Assembly: GCA_963965975.1 (NCBI GenBank)
Contig: OZ014414.1
Coordinates: 5,865,501-5,929,500, forward strand
DNA: 64,000 nucleotides
Reading direction: 5' to 3'
DNA from: Xestospongia bergquistia
Lineage: Eukaryota; Porifera; Demospongiae; Haplosclerida; Petrosiidae
Shown here: positions 11,501 to 27,700 of the stretch, in pieces
Layout: each line of letters opens with the position of its first letter
Numbering within the stretch: position 1 is the stretch's first letter
Translations under genes and position numbers: made by a program
The notes under the pieces: generated by a model
Told to the model about the DNA's origin: nothing
Seen by the model: only the letters and a program-made list of their open reading frames with translations
The model's database searches: none

Positions 11501-14500
11501 CTAGTTAAATTTCACCAGTGAAACCTTCTAAATAAGCAAACATAATAGTATTTAACAAAAATAATTTAAATATAAAATAATTTATCTAATCCATGGGAAT
11601 GGTAATGCCAAGACTATAAATGCTGTACTTGGAAGTATGCTCTGGTAAATTGTTTAGCCTGTGATTAAAAACGTTCATTTGGGTTAAGATCACAACAGTA
11701 CTTTTGTAAAATTATTGTATGTGATTTTAAGCCATTAGAAATTCTAGAAAAAACATCTTTGACAAATGAGCAGAATTGCTTAGCAAATTGTCATCCAAAC
11801 TAAAATAAACTGACACCATCTTCATAGGGTCTAAAGGTGATTTGATATCGGCAGAACTCCACTTACTTATGTTTGGCCTCCCATGCTTTCTTTAACACTT
11901 ATTTTGCATTTTCCTTCGTTGGACATTGTATATATGTTCACACAGAGTCGTAATGGCATAAAAGCAGCAAAAAAGATGCAAAAAGATCTCCTAGCTATGT
12001 TTCTGAGAGAAGCCAGACAAACTACATCCCACCATTTTGATCTCGTAAGTGCTTTGACATATTTTTTTGAGCAGTCATTTTAAATTTAGTGGGATATGTG
12101 AAGGATTATTTATAGTGTGATATTGTAATTTTGGTTGTGGTCACATGAATTCCCCCTCAATGAATTGTTCTGCAAATTATACCTCACGATTATTTAAATT
12201 TGAATATTCTTACATGGTCCACCAAACCAGATACTGTGACTTCAAGTGTTCCTGTCAAGTTTTTGCCAACATAGATGCAAGAAACATTGTTACGTGTGTC
12301 CATGTCATCATCATATATGTAAGGATAGTCAATCATCAATAAACTATAGCAATTGCCTTGTAGACATCACATTAACATCTGTTCGAAAACTAGCACTAGA
12401 CCTTGACCTAAAACATCATAGTTGATACCACCAGTCAACAACATGCCTCAAGATACTATACTAGATCTAGTCCTCCAAGTATTACATGTCTATTCATGTC
12501 TCAATTACATTGTCCATGTATGTGAGCACACAGACTCTATTACTAGTTCAGATTACTACAGTGACATGTTTAATACAGAGAGAACGCAATCCACTTTACA
12601 AGTAAGAGCCATTCTCAATAGTGGATGTTAGAGATTTTATGTATTAAAACTGTACAAGATGCACCATACTTGAGAGTAGTATGTAGTAAACAATGGTCAT
12701 CAAACATATCAAAGGGAAAAACAAGAATGTGCATGATGTCTCTGCATTAGGTGTTGTGAGAAGAGATAATGAACCTATAATTGTGTCAGGTCTTGTTGCT
12801 CCACCTATCTGTGTGATCCTCAATTTACTCAATCTATTTTGTATTCAAGAGAAATGTATAAGGAGTGCCTTTGTGGCATAGAACTAGCAAATACATTTGA
12901 ATTCAGGGATGGCCTCAACTCATCATTGTGTCTCTTATTATTGAAAGCTAGTCTCTGGAAGAATAATTAGGTGGCAGAGTGGTCTTATTGATATTGACAA
13001 TCATCTTGGATGGATGCTATTAAGACCTGTTGAAAGTTTGGTGAAGCAAGAGTTTTTTGTCAGGCTTAGACTTCACACATATCCATTAAAGGGTGTTTCT
13101 TCTATGAAACTGCAATTGAAGAGTGATTTTTAATTCAATATCCCAGTTTAGTTGTCACATTGAGAAACAACAAGACTAAAGATCAACAAGAGATGAAAAT
13201 CAAGGACTAGGAAAATATACTCATAACTTACTCATTCCTTCTGAATAGCAGTCTTAGGAGGCTGTTTAGAGTATCAGCATTTGATTTGAAGTTTATCAAA
13301 TTGATAGGGTTGAGATCAGCTAATTTGAAGGTAGTCAATCTTGAAGTGACTGCTGTAGATATCAACTTAGCCTTAACCTATTGATTAAAGAGATCTCAAT
13401 AAAGTTTGACACAAAATGATAATTTTGAATCCTGGACACAACATTTCAACTTATTTGTCGATCACAAAGGATTGTTGATGGGTGGGAGATGGTTTGACAA
13501 TGCTTATATCTCACATTAAACAAAGAACTGATATTATTAGATGAAGAACACCATCTTACATATCTTATTGTACAAGATTGTCATGAAAGAATTGTCATGC
13601 ATAATAGTGTCAATGAGACATTGACTGAATTAAGATCCAAATATTGGATAGTCAGAAGGAGACAAGTGGTAAAGAAGTTGCTGCACAGATGTTTAGTTTG
13701 TCTAGGGTTGGAAAAAAGGCCATTGACGACCTCCTCCTCTTTTGCTATCGTTTAGAATTAAAGAAGCTCCACCATTTGCTTACATTGGGTAGATTTGCCA
13801 GACCCTTGTATGTAAGAGACACAGTTGTTTCCCGTTTAAGGAAGGTTTAGATTTTTTTATGCACCTGTTGCATAGTAAGAACAGTTCTTGTAAACACAAT
13901 ATCCAACAAGAAGATTATAGTGGCTTGAAATGCTGAAGACAAGATGAACGCTTTATTTCCATGATGACTTCCTTATTTCATGATTATTTATTGATTGATT
14001 TATCATTTCTTATGATTTGTGTGATCTAAATGTATACTTTATAAGTTTTTCTTGGATTTGTAAATTTTGTTGACCTGTCTATTTTGGTCAACTGTGAGAG
14101 TATGCAGTGGATAATTCATATTATTATGATAAGGTAATTTTTGTTGTGGTCACGTGAATTGGAGATGACCAATTTTTGTATGTTGTTGATTCTTCATTAC
14201 TGAATTGGTCTGTAAATATATGATGACTTGGTTCTATAATAAAGTTGAATATTCTTGCAGGTGGTTCTAAATCTTTGAAAAACATGAAATTTCTAAACAT
14301 AATTATAGACAAAAAATCAAGTAAATTTAATGCAGTTTGTTAAATGTCATTATCATAAATAGTTTAATTAGAGTTCCTGATAATTTATAAGTTTTGGAAG
14401 TACATGTTCCAGCGCACCATAATCTTAATATTTGTAAGGTTGTTGCCATTGTAAAGACACAATGAGAGAGATAGCATTTTAAAAAGTATCTCCATACTAT

Positions 14501-17500
14501 ATATACTATACTATACTATACTATACTATATAACAGAACAGATTTGTACTTGTAGCGTATTTGGTTTGTTTGGAAAATGTACTTAAATGTAAGTGATGGT
14601 TTTTCTCAATTATATAATTATAGACTGCTATTATAGTAAGAAATATTATAAGAAACACTTTATTAAACTATGAACAGTATATATTCCACCATCATAGTTA
14701 AACAGACATTAATTTGTTTTGTGATATAGCAATAATAATAACTATAATTTTATTATTTTAGATATTTTGAAAAGGCCTCCAAATGATCGTGACCTATTCC
14801 AACGATTAATGGACATTGATAACCAATGGGAACATATTGGTAAATCTCTTAAGATTTCTCAGAATGATTTGGATCGTTTAAGACTTAGTAGTCTGAGTGA
14901 TTCTGGCAAACTGTCTGAAGTGTTTGATATTTGGAAAGCTACTGGGGAGCCACATCAGGTCAATTGGGAAGCAGTAATTGCTGCCATAGAAGGTCCTATA
15001 GTTAACAACAAGAAGAAAGCTGATGAGATACGTCAATATCTTAATTTCAATAAGTGTAAGTTATTAAGTCTATATTTAAGTAGTTTTGAGTTTCAAATGG
15101 CAATGGTAAATTAGTTGTTATAACTTGATCAAACAATTACTTAAGTGAAATGCTTTATTGTATACACAACCCTCATTTCAATCATCTCGTTAATTTGTTT
15201 TAAATTGCCATACCAATACTGCATGATAACTTATCAAATTCTTAGAATCAAATAGGCAACGGGATTGCATGAAGACTTCTGTATTTCACACAAATAATGC
15301 TAGTTGTAGATGGTATGAAAATCATCAAGGATGGAAAATGCCAATTTAAACAGTTTCAACATAATGGGTCAAGCCGGGTTTTTTTCAGTATTCAAATTTG
15401 TCTGACAATGCTATTATTATTAAAATTACACTAAACAATCGTTATTCTCAGATTATATTAATCTGACTGCTGATATTATTAAAGTCTTTCTTAGGAAGAA
15501 CCTAGTTTACTATCTAAACTGTCCAATATGTTCTTAGTGAAAATGCTTGTAACCTTCAGATTGATTATGACAGCTAACCATTATAATATAGTTATAATGC
15601 TAATGAAACATGTTATGCACCAAGTATAATATTCTGTTAATTAGTGTTTAGACAACCTGAGTGCTGTTATGTCAGTTCAATTTCGTTACTAATTAATAAT
15701 TTTTACTTGTTTGTGTTACCTAATGTGTTTACTTTTTGACTTCTAATATTATGCATGATTCCTTATATTACTTTGTAGGTATGCTACTTGGAAATTATCC
15801 TTCTAGTCAAGATGCTAAGCCATATGGTAAATCAATGATACATACATTCACATTTCTCCCTGGAAATCTTCTCATGCTTCATTATATTTTAATGGATCAA
15901 AGGAAATGAGTAAAGCTTTAGTTATCTCAAACAAAATCATTACAGTGTGTGCTATGTATAATCAATGCCCATTATTATTTATTGACTATCACAATATTCT
16001 CTTTATTTTTAAGAAAAATATAGGATTTATGCTATATAAATTGTAGCCAAGTCTCTGTAATCAGTTACAGCTGTAACATCTGTGGTCTTATCTGAATTCA
16101 TACTTAATGTTTAAAGGTGGATTGACTAGTTTGAGTGTGACACAGTTTATGTTATTTGATCATGAGAAGAACATGAACCTTGTAAACGTGGAAGTAATGC
16201 ATTCTGTTTGCAGGTTCACAGCACCATTCAATGTTTGCATTATAATCCGATTGACTTTTTATTTTACTTGTGTTTTCATTCTTAAAAGTTTTATTACTCT
16301 AATTTCCACAATATAAAAAAGATAATCTTAGTTCCAGCCATGTATGTGTTGCTTTTAAGTTTGTTGAAATAGTTATTGTCCACAACAAAAACTTTACTAG
16401 TTAAGATTTGCCTTCATGATGGCCTTTTTAAAATTATAGTATGATTCCTTTTAAAAAAATGTAGTTTAGCATTTACTTTTAAATGAATTTGAAGGAAACC
16501 AAAAGGGCTTATATTCTTAGGAACTGCATATTTCAGATAGTTAATTTATTAAAAAATGAGTTATTGTGGTTTAAGAAAAGGAATAATTGCACTATAAATA
16601 CCATTTCTACCTTATCATATGTGTCTGAGTAAGGCTCTTATTTAATTGATGCTTATTCAAGCTTTTTGTGACTTTTGCACCAACTCAGCAAAATGTTGTG
16701 GTAATTCTAAGCTATATCCAAGATGTTATGTTGCTAATAATCAGTATGATATTATCCATTTATCAACCTGACCTCAATTTTGGCCATAATTTATCTGATT
16801 TAGGTAACATTTTTGCTATTAATTAATGAATAGTATGCATATAAAAATTATTGGTATTCCAATCAACTGTCACCGTTACTTGCAAATCAAACAGATTTTA
16901 GTCACCAGCATTACAATAATGACTGCCTAATAAACTAGTAGTGTGGTCACATTATTTTTTAAATCAATTGTATTGCTAATAGACCTGTTACTCATAGGAA
17001 CACTCTATAATGTATATTATAGATTTGTTTCTATATGGACATTTTCTCTTGGTAAAAAATTCTCCATTTCTATAGAAGATGATAAGCCAGAACGTAACAG
17101 TGTCACACAGAGTGGTCAGCAAAACTTGTCTGGAGCTACTGTTGATCATGGAATAATGCAACAGGGTGGACAAAGTATGTTATACTATTACTGTGCCAGA
17201 CACACTTTATATCTCATGTACTCAGTCCTAGGATTATTTTGAAAAGTGTTTAATATTTATATCATAATAGATCATTTATAGGTAATGGGTAACATGCAGT
17301 CCTTCCATAGCAAAACAAAATTTACATAAACTTGTTGAACAAGCAGCCATATTTTGTTGTAGGATAGCAAAGGTATTTACTTAACAGTATATGATTAATA
17401 AAACATGTAAGGATGCAAGGTTGTACTCATTTTAAATCATTGCCAGTGCATTCTAACAATGTAGTACTGTAATCCACAAAGTTATCTTTGGTCTCATAAC

Positions 17501-18692
17501 TTCTCTGTCAACTCTCTAGTTTTGCATATAATAATCAAACATGGCATTAAAATAATTTTAGGTGAATTTTAATCTTATAGATGTCTATGCAAGGAGTGAA
17601 GCATGACATGGTAGTGATATCAAATCTGACATAAGCATTTGTTGGGGACAATGGAGAGATTGCTACTTTGCTTATATTGATTACTTTCTAAATAAAATGA
17701 AACAGACTAAGAATTTGTTTGCTATTAGTTACTGGCTACTATACCTGGTTATCTATTGTCACTTAAATCAATGTGTTCTACAAATAGCAAGTCTATAAAA
17801 ACCCTCCAAATATCCAACTAATTTGCTATTTCAAGACATAATGACACACTGAAACGTTTCTGTACAATGGAAAACTTTTAAATCATGAAGATATAGCTCA
17901 AATATGATTTTAAAAATAATTGAAAACTTACATTACAAAATGCTATATTGAAGTAAACTGGTTTGTTCCAGACAAAGATTTCATGGTTAAGTCAAAGCTT
18001 CAATGCATATGTATTTTAAGCCCCTATTTACTAGGAGGTGTTCCTTAATTTATTGTCAAATTCTAAAAAATGTTTTCAGAACCAAGAAGAACTTACCTGA
18101 TTATATAAAATTTAGTGACTCATTTATTGAGTTTTTTTAACAAGATTGTTGGTCTTCAATATTTCCCATTCTTAACTTACTAGTGTATGGTTTAGTTCAG
18201 TTGTTATATTACATGTGACGTAGTAACGTAGCAAGGACTGGAAACATACTTGTAAAATGGAACCAGTTAGTACTTGCAGCTACAGGCACAGAGAGTCTAT
18301 ATTTCTTTTTCAGTCATCTGCCTTGCAATATAAATTCATTATGCTATTAAAGTAATTTAAGGAGTTCCTTGGCATATTATTTTGAGATCTAGCAGCAAGG
18401 ACTAAACTTACATACTAAGAATCCGGTTATAATAGTTTTGCAGATTCATGTAATTATTGTTTCTAAAGAAATCAAAAAGTTCAAAAATGAGCCAAGATTA
18501 TAATTGAAAGCAATCATCCTAAAGTTGTTTTAGAAGATTCTAAATTTATAATTAAACACCGAGTAGACAAAAAATAATTATAATATAATAATATACCAGC
18601 AATGTTTGTGAAAACCTATATAATTATAGAATGCTAGAACTGAGAAGCAAGCCAGTAAGAAACTTCAAGCATGACCTTGTACATGAACATGC

Positions 18693-18729
<37 letters not shown>

Positions 18730-21700
18730 GCTATCCATGGAGAGGCATGTAAATATACGAGTTAATTATTCATGCATCCTGAAGGAGAAACACAAAGGAA
18801 ATATGAATAATTGACAAGTATATTTACTGTAAACCACACCTACCCAGAACTAGGCTTGTATCATTGAATCCATCCATGTAATATACTATTACATGACAAA
18901 AGTCATCAAAAATTTGTCTTACAAAGTCAAGGAACAAATTCAATAGTTGATGACATGTGCTTTAGACAAATAGTAGTGTGTTGGTCTGTCAGCTGATACA
19001 ATATTATAGTTTGTCAATTATTGGTTAACTATCAATATTATAGTAATCACCAATAGGTACATACATTGTAGTCTGGTCAGATACATTTAGAGTAATATAT
19101 TTGAAGCAGTGGCTATTCATATGGAACAATAATTTAGCTCTTGTAAAATTTAAACATTTTTTTATTACAGCTAAAAATCGGGAGTTACTGCATACAGCTA
19201 TGAAGGAGGGTTATGTTACTGCAAAATGGACCAAATTTTCTGTCTCTGGTGCTCCTGGAACTGGGAAATCATCTTTTTTGAAACTGTTGTATAATGAAGA
19301 TCCACCTATTCATCATGACAGTACTCCAGCTGTTAAGGTATGTGAACCAAGAAAAGTCAATATCACTCCTGCAATTAAAGGTGAAAATTATTCTAATTGG
19401 ATAAAGATAGAGCATCAGTCTCTACTTGAAATGATTGCTCAAGGAATTAATGATGGTATTCGGCATCTTAAATCTGCATCAATGGAAAACAAACCAACAC
19501 TCATAGGATTAGAAGATAAGCCTCTTGATCAAGCACATGATGAGTCATATCAACTTACTAACAGTAATGACCCTGAACAAATACCTTCAGCAGTAACGAA
19601 ACAAAAAGAAAATACTTTTAATTCTGTGACATCTCAAAAGATACTGGGCCTCTTACCAGCTCAGAGAAAATCTGAACAGCTTTATCAATCTCATTGGATA
19701 TATGGTGTTGATACTGGTGGTCAGGCTGCATTTATAGATATTGCTCCGGCATTGTTACATTACAGTTCAGTCAACATTATTACTCACAATTTAACTGAGA
19801 ACCTTAATGACAAAGCCCTGTTCTACTTTAGTGTTATAGGAAAGAAAGTATGTCAACCAGAAGATAGACAGATTACAAATCTACAACTTATTGAAGCCTC
19901 TTTTCGCTCTCTTTCCTCTGTAGATTCTCCAAAGTTGCCACACATTCATATCAAAAGTATTCAAAAACCCCATGGTATAGTGCTAGGAACATTTTTTGAT
20001 AAAATAGTTGAGGAAGGACAATTTTTTCATGACAAAAATGAACTTCTTTTTTCAACTTTAAAAAAGTTTGATGAAGTACTGCTTATGCATCGAAATGTTG
20101 GAGAGGAAGTGATTTTTCCTATCAACACTATGGCCAGGGGTAATAGAGAACTAAAAATGGCAAAAAAGCTTCGTGATAAAATATGCCAATTTTTCATTGA
20201 GGCTGAAATCCCTATTCGATGGTTTTTGTTTCAGCTTGAGCTAGACCAGCACCAGAAATCTTATCAATCAAGCATAGTAAGTACAACGACATGTTTTGAG
20301 ATTGGCAAAAGTTTGCAAATGAGTCACGATGATGTGGCTGCAGCTTTACAGTACTATCATGATCTCACCATTTTCCTCTACTTTCCTAAAGTCTTACCTA
20401 AAGTTGTTTTCCTTCATCCACAACTACTTTTTGATAAACTCTCTGAGCTAATTAGTATCTCATTTGCTGATGCTGTTGATCATTTGGATGATGAAGGTAT
20501 ATTTCTTCCAACTGGTTCTTACAAAGAACTAAAAGAAGAAGGAACATTTAAAGAAGACTTGTTGACATCGCCCAATTCACATCTATCACATGGATTTCAT
20601 CCCAACTTTATGCCAAAAGATTTCCTAAATTTAATGACAACTTTATTTATTATGGCTGCTCTACCTAAGGAAGGAAAATACTTTATGCCAACTGTCCTTC
20701 CTACTACCCCTTTCACAGAATATAAATCTGTACCACCTCAATTCAAGCAATACACTGACCCTCTAATTCTGTCATGGAATATGAAGCCTCTTCCTCGAGG
20801 TATCTTTCCTGCGTTAGTCGTTAACCTTCTACATTGTAATCATTCACCAAAGTTTCTACTCACAGATCCTTTATGTTCCATTCCACGTTATCGTAATGCT
20901 ATCACTTTACACACTGATTATGGTGACATTCTTTTGGTTGATGGGATTTACTGGATGGCCATGTACAGTACTGACCCGTTACAAAGATGCTCTGCCTTGC
21001 GTGAAGCTGCCCAAACTGGTATCTCTGAAGTTGTTGATAGTTTTTGCTATATGGCTAATGTTAAAAATTTTGACGAATATTTTTACTGTAAGATATGCTC
21101 CAATAAGACTTTTGAACATTTCTGTCGTTTAAATGATGACAGGAAAACCATTACCTGTTGTGACAACCTCACAACTGCTTGTATCAATGAATGTTGTCAA
21201 CTGCCTTGGTTTTCTGTGGAAGGTGAGATTTAAAGTTGTCTAATATCTTATATGTTGTTTAATGTGTAAACCCATCATAGGTATTGATCTTTACATCTTA
21301 ATAGATAAAGAACATGAAGTGTGTCTGAAGTGAAGCAGTCATCACTTCTTTTGTTTGTTTCTAGCTAATTACTACTTGTAGACCAATGTTAAGTAGCAGT
21401 CATGGCAAATTATTTGTTATAGCTAGATGAAACCATAATTAAGTGAAAAGCATTAAAGTACACAACTATTACCAAAGTAGTGATGTTAGTTTGTTTGTAA
21501 TAGCTGTAACAGGACTGCATTAAAACTTACTAAATTCTTAGAATCAAATAGGTAACAAGATTGTCTGAAGACTTTAGTATTTCATGCAAAAATGCTAATG
21601 GTAGGTAGTTTTGAAATTATAGGCATGGCAAATGTCAGTTAATGATAATGAGCATGGCATACCTAGTCAGGTGGCATTTTTTAAAGACTTTGTTCCTTTG

Positions 21701-24700
21701 TTAAACTTTATATTTTGTAGAATTAATGTAGCTGTTGTATCACTAATTATATCACAGCTTCTTCTAGATTAGCCTTAGTAGTAGGAATATTACAAAGTGC
21801 TTGTATAGCAAGAATGTAAGTCTGGATTAGGTAGAGTTGTAGTTTTGAAAATAATTAATTAAATTCAAGTATATTTACTACTGTTTGAGTTGCCTAACTA
21901 TATTTTGTAATGAGATAAGTTTAAATTCTCAAGCTAAATATCAATAATACAATTTTTGTTCCTTTAACTTCTAAATAAACTAATTAAAACACAATTGAAA
22001 GTGATGAATATTTCATATTGTGTAAGGGTCTTTACTTTAATTTAACACTCTCTTTTACTTGTGGTGTATTAACATCTTTTAAGTGCAATACATGTTAGAG
22101 TGCTTTAACAAACATATAGCCAGCTAAATAACACATGATCCAAATGTAATACAACCTGGCACTCGTATCTCAATATAATACTAAGTTATGTATGTGTATT
22201 GTATTTTGATGTTTTAGATTATAATTCTTTGTAGTTCTTAACAGAATTCACCTTCCTGCTTACAAAATTCAAATGTTCTAGTCATCATCTATCAAATAAT
22301 TTTGATTTCTGTGAAAACATTGGTCGATTTCAGTATAACTTTTACATACTATAATTCTGAAAATTTTCATGCATTTATAACTTTGAGGAATAACTATGAA
22401 CATATATAATTAACACCAGTAACTTATGGTTTATGGTATAAAGTTTTGTGGTAATAAAGTAACCATTAAAAGAATTCTTCATCTACACTTAATTATAATT
22501 AAGTCATGTCAACAACCATTTGAGTAGGAATAGTTTTGTCCCCAGATTGAAATAGCCCTTAGGCAAAAGACAGTCTGATACATTTAATTCAAACTCTTGG
22601 TCTTAGGATAATCAGTGTGACTTTGGTAGTCATATGACGTTGTGAATAGTGAATGATGCTACAATTTGATACCTCTCAGGAATGGTTGTTTAGTTAATTT
22701 GTTTATAGGAATTATATCTCATATATTAGTAATGAAAGTTTAGTTACAATTATGGTATAACCTGTAGTTGATTGTCAATTATGTTTTATCTTGTGATTTC
22801 AAAGGCATACCTTATAATTATGATAATTGTATCATCAGGAACAATAGTTTTTAGTATTGTAGTTATCAAGATTTTCCATCACTGACATCTGCTTTCACAA
22901 CATTCATGTGTCATGTGACCATCAGCTACTTGTCATGTGACAAACTGATAATTAGTATATGAGTTGACACCATGCCAATGCACTAGGATGAAGAAGTTGA
23001 AGCAAATGCACCAGATAACCTTTTCTCTCAGGAACATGATAGTCTAGGAAAGAGACTAAGTAGGAGTTTCATGCTCCTTAAGCTTTTATTTACTGCATAT
23101 TTGGATTCCTAATATACATGTGGCTAATACAGCAAACTGTGCAACTTATGTCACATTGAACAATTGATACCATATATAGATTTGTAAATTTTTGGCAAAG
23201 CATAGACTCAATGATATGATATTGTAGTATTAAGTACAGCCTTTTTTACTAGAGATTTGTGCATTCACTATTCATCTCAAAACCTCTAATAATATTTTCA
23301 ATTTATTATAGGAAAAAAACAAAAGAGACTGAGATTAGAAGAACCATATTATTGTCAATCAGATTATGATGATGATGACATACCTCTTAGTAAACGAACA
23401 TCTCACTACATTTCACCTGACAGTGACTTAGAGTCATATGACATATCAAGTAAATGTGGCAATAAAACATGTGATATTTGCATGCATTCAATAATAACAT
23501 TCTCATCATTGATCTTGAAAATGTACTTTGATATTGGTTAAGTGCAATAACAATATTACAACACTACATACTGTTAAAATAATAGCTTCATCTAATTCAT
23601 AGGTAATATTATATCATTGGATCAGCTCTTAAATCAACAACCTTTAACTCTAGAAATAACTACATATGCTAAAACTGCAGAATGGAATCAGTTAGGTGTG
23701 AAACTACAACTGAACAGTGTATCTCTAGCTGGATGTCGTGACTGTACCAGTATGTATCAATTATGGATTATGGAGAAAGCAGGAAAAGCAACAAGGAAGA
23801 GTTTATTGGATGCATTAAAAGCTATTGGACAAAATGATATTGCAAGGAAGTATGAAGAATATTTACAAACAAAAGTAAGTCATCTATCAATGTATAAATG
23901 TGCATATATAGTGACCTCTTAGCAAAGAATAGCCACATATTATTAACTAACATCAATCTACATTAAACTTTGACACTAATCGTAACATTGTTGTCTTAGA
24001 TATAATATTAGTATACTGGGTATTGAATTTAATATTGTTTATGTAACAAAATGACTTGATCAACAACAACAACTCAAAAACTAATATAAGTATGAAATAT
24101 ATGCACATATGGAAATATTCAAGAGTATTCTGCAGACTAATTATAACAAGTGTTATGTATCTATTGTCCATATGAATAGGTGCCTGATGTCTAATTATGT
24201 TCTAGAATGTTCTGTAGACTAATTACAATAAATGATAAATGTTAATACATTACATTGCTCCCTCCTTTGAAAAGAATACATCCCGTATTATGAACTTATA
24301 TATGGGTCTAACCAATCAAGTGGCCGATGATTTCGAACTGGATATTGATGACGATTGTATGCTGATGTATTAGTATGCTGATCTTGCTCATTGTCTGAGA
24401 ACTCATCATCTGAAAAATTACATAATTCAGCTTTATCTCCAACGTGATATGTAGAAGTGAGAGATGATGTAGGTTTATTTGGGAAAGAAGTAATTGGTGG
24501 AAACCGAGTACCAGGAGTGCAAAGTTTCAAACTGTTGAAGTGAACAATGAGGGGTTTGGGTGAGTCAGAAGAAGTGGTATAATCTTATAATTTAAGTCAG
24601 ATAGTTTGGATTCAACTTTATATGGCCCTGTACAAGGGTGGTGTAGTTTTCGATGACCTCCTTGAGGAATGACTGGTGAGTACAACCATACAGTGTCACA

Positions 24701-27700
24701 TTTAGCGAATGGTTTTCCATGAACACTGCTATCATATAAAGTCTTTTGTCATTGCTGAACATTACTAAGGTATTTCTCACTATCTGGTATGCACAAGAGA
24801 GTGATGATTCCAGTTGCTTACATACAAATCAGATGAGAGCGTATCTGAAAATGAAGTCCCAAACTGTAGATCAATAGGTAATCGAACTTCATGCCCATAA
24901 ATCAAGTAGTAAGGCATATAACCAGTTGAAGCTTGAATACTTGTATTGTATGCAAAACAAACTTGTCTAACAAATTTTTCCCAGTCATTTGGATTGCCTT
25001 TAGAAGTAGTGGCCAACATGTCTAGGAGAGTTCGATTATAACGCTCAATGAGTCCATCGCATTGAGGATGGTATGGTGAGGTACGACATTTCTTGATTTG
25101 CAATATTCTACATACTTCTTTGAATAATTTAGACTCAAATTGCTGGCCCTGATCAGAATGGATTTGTTCAGGTGGTGAAAATTTGAAAAACATCTCGGTG
25201 GTCAACATGTTTGCAACAGTGGCTGCTTCCATATTAGGGATTGGGTATGCTTCACCCCATTTTGTGAAGTAATCCATTGCAGCTAACAGGTACATGTTGC
25301 CAGTGTGACTTCATGGAAAGGGCCCAAGCAAATCAACTCCTACCATTTGCATGGGACTGCCAACTGTAATGTTTTGTAGTGGGCCTCTGACCTGTGGTGC
25401 TGGAGTTTTACGAGTAGCACAGGTAGAACATGTATTACAGTGATTTGAACATCGTGATAATGACCTGGCCAATAGTACTGTGATTTAAGTTTACCTAAGG
25501 TTTTAGCCTTGCCCAAGTGTCCACCAACCACTCCTGAATGTAACTGCTGTAAAATATCTGCTTGAAGGCATTTAGGAACAACTAGCTGTTTATACGTCTG
25601 TTGTGTATCAGTATTCAGAAATAGTCGAAGTAAAATACCATTATCAACAAATAACTGGTCCCACAGCTGAAAAAGTTTCCTTGTTTTAAAGGTATATTTG
25701 CTGAGAGTGTCATAGCTTGGTCTTTGTTTGGTTTCTTTAGCAATGAGGACTGGGCTTATTATTTCATCTTTAAGCTGAAGACTTCTAATTTCAGATGCAG
25801 TCATGCCCCAAGACACAGTGTCTGAGGAAGTGGTAGCATTTATATGTAGTGGAGCATTTAAGCGTGAAAGAGAGTCGGCATTGTTGTGTTTTCGTCCAGG
25901 ACGATGTTGTACAGTTAATGAAAATTCTTCTAGTTTCTCTAGCCATCTAGCTAGCTGCCCTTCCGGTTGTTTAAAATTTCTCAACCATGTTAATGAGCTA
26001 TGATCAGTACATAAGGTGAAAGTACGACCAAGGAGGTATTGTCGAAAATGGGAAATGAAAGTTACCATTGCTAAAAGTTCTTTGCGGGTCACACTATAGT
26101 TATTCAGCTTTAGATAAGGTTCTGGTAGCGTAGGCAACAACTCGTTCCTGGCCATCATCATCGACTTGTGACAGGACTGCTCCAATACCGAAGTCACTGG
26201 CGTCAGTATCCAGTATAGATGGTTTTGAAGAATCAGGGAAAACAAGTATAGGAGGGGAAACTAACAGATGCCATAGTTTATCAAAAGCCTGCTGGCAATC
26301 TTCAGTCCACTTTAAAGATGCTGATTTTTCTGTCAATTTGTGAAGTGGTAGGCAAATTGTAGCAAAATCTTTGACAAATCGCCGATAGTAGCTTACTAAG
26401 CCTAAAAACTGTTGAAGTTGATGGCATGATGTTGGTACCGGCCAATTGGCTACTTTGTCAGTCTTGGCTGGATCAGTCGAAACTCCTTTTCAGACACAAT
26501 GTGTCCTAAAAAGGGTACCTTTTTTTGAAAAATTCACACTTGGTTGGTTTTAACTTTAACTTTAACTTCCACTTGCCAGTATCCACTCAGTAAGTCTAGC
26601 ATACTAAACCATTTTGCTCCAGATAATGTATCTAAGGTATCATCAATTCTTGGAAGTGGATAAGCATCCTTTCTAGTGATATTGACTTTACGGTAATCAA
26701 TACAAAACCAAACAGAGCCATCCTTTTTTTAACTAATACAACTGGAAAAGACCATGGACTAGTAGACTTTTGGACGGTGTTGTTTTGTAACATTTGGTTA
26801 ATCAATTTACTTGTCTCTGATTGAAGATGTTTTGGAATTCTTCACGGTGATTGTCTGATTGGGCGTGTATTTCCTGTGTTAATGGTATGCTTTATAACTC
26901 CAGTGCGACCTAAATCGCAATCATTTTCAGGAAAAACATCAGCATACATTAAAAGAACCTGATAAAGTTGTTCTTTTTGAATATCTGTCAAACTCTCTGA
27001 TTTTTGAGCTGTTTCCCATAAAGTCTTTTTTATTCGTATTTGAAATAGATGGAGTCTGTGCTGTCCCAACAACAGATACAAGGAGTTGATCATCATCAAT
27101 TAACTGACTTAATGAAGCTAATTTGGTGTCTTTGTAAATTGTAGCTGGTGTTATAGTTGGGTTGATGAGTCTAACTATGATATGATTGCCAGGAATAACT
27201 ATTGCTCTTTCAATGATGATGTTTGAGTCCTTTTTCTGATGAAACAACTGATTTTCTAGTAGCCATGTTCCGGTGTGATTGACAAAATTGGGGACAACTG
27301 CTAGGGTTTCCAGTTCTGAATGAGCTGGGACAATAACAGTCTCCTTTAAAAATGCAGTTACTGGTGTAGACCTTGTAATGGTTTGTGTAGCAAAACCCAA
27401 TGGTATTTCTAAGTTTCTTTCTGAGAATCGTAATTTGTGTTGTCCACAATCGACAATACATTGGTGTTTTTGGAGGAAGTCTAATCCTAATATTGCCTAT
27501 TCTGTAAGGCCTTTTACAACTACAACTGAAGCAATAAAGTTGTGTCCCCCAAAATTTAGCTGAACTGAAACAGATCCTTTGACTTGAAGTGGAGATTCGT
27601 CAACACCCAAACGGCATTAGTGATTCCATGGTATTAAATCTGCCGAGGATTGTCCTGACAGTTTACAACGTGCCCATGTAGATGAGTTCATGAGAGTTAC

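Noticed and set aside
11946..12044. Exon with good splice sites as part of the Roco-like gene
   Set aside because: Phase 0-0 does not fit the phase 1-1 neighbours, and the neighbours already join in frame without it.
25803..26003. Plus-strand open frame inside Gypsy 1
   Set aside because: Shadow of the antisense RNase H region.
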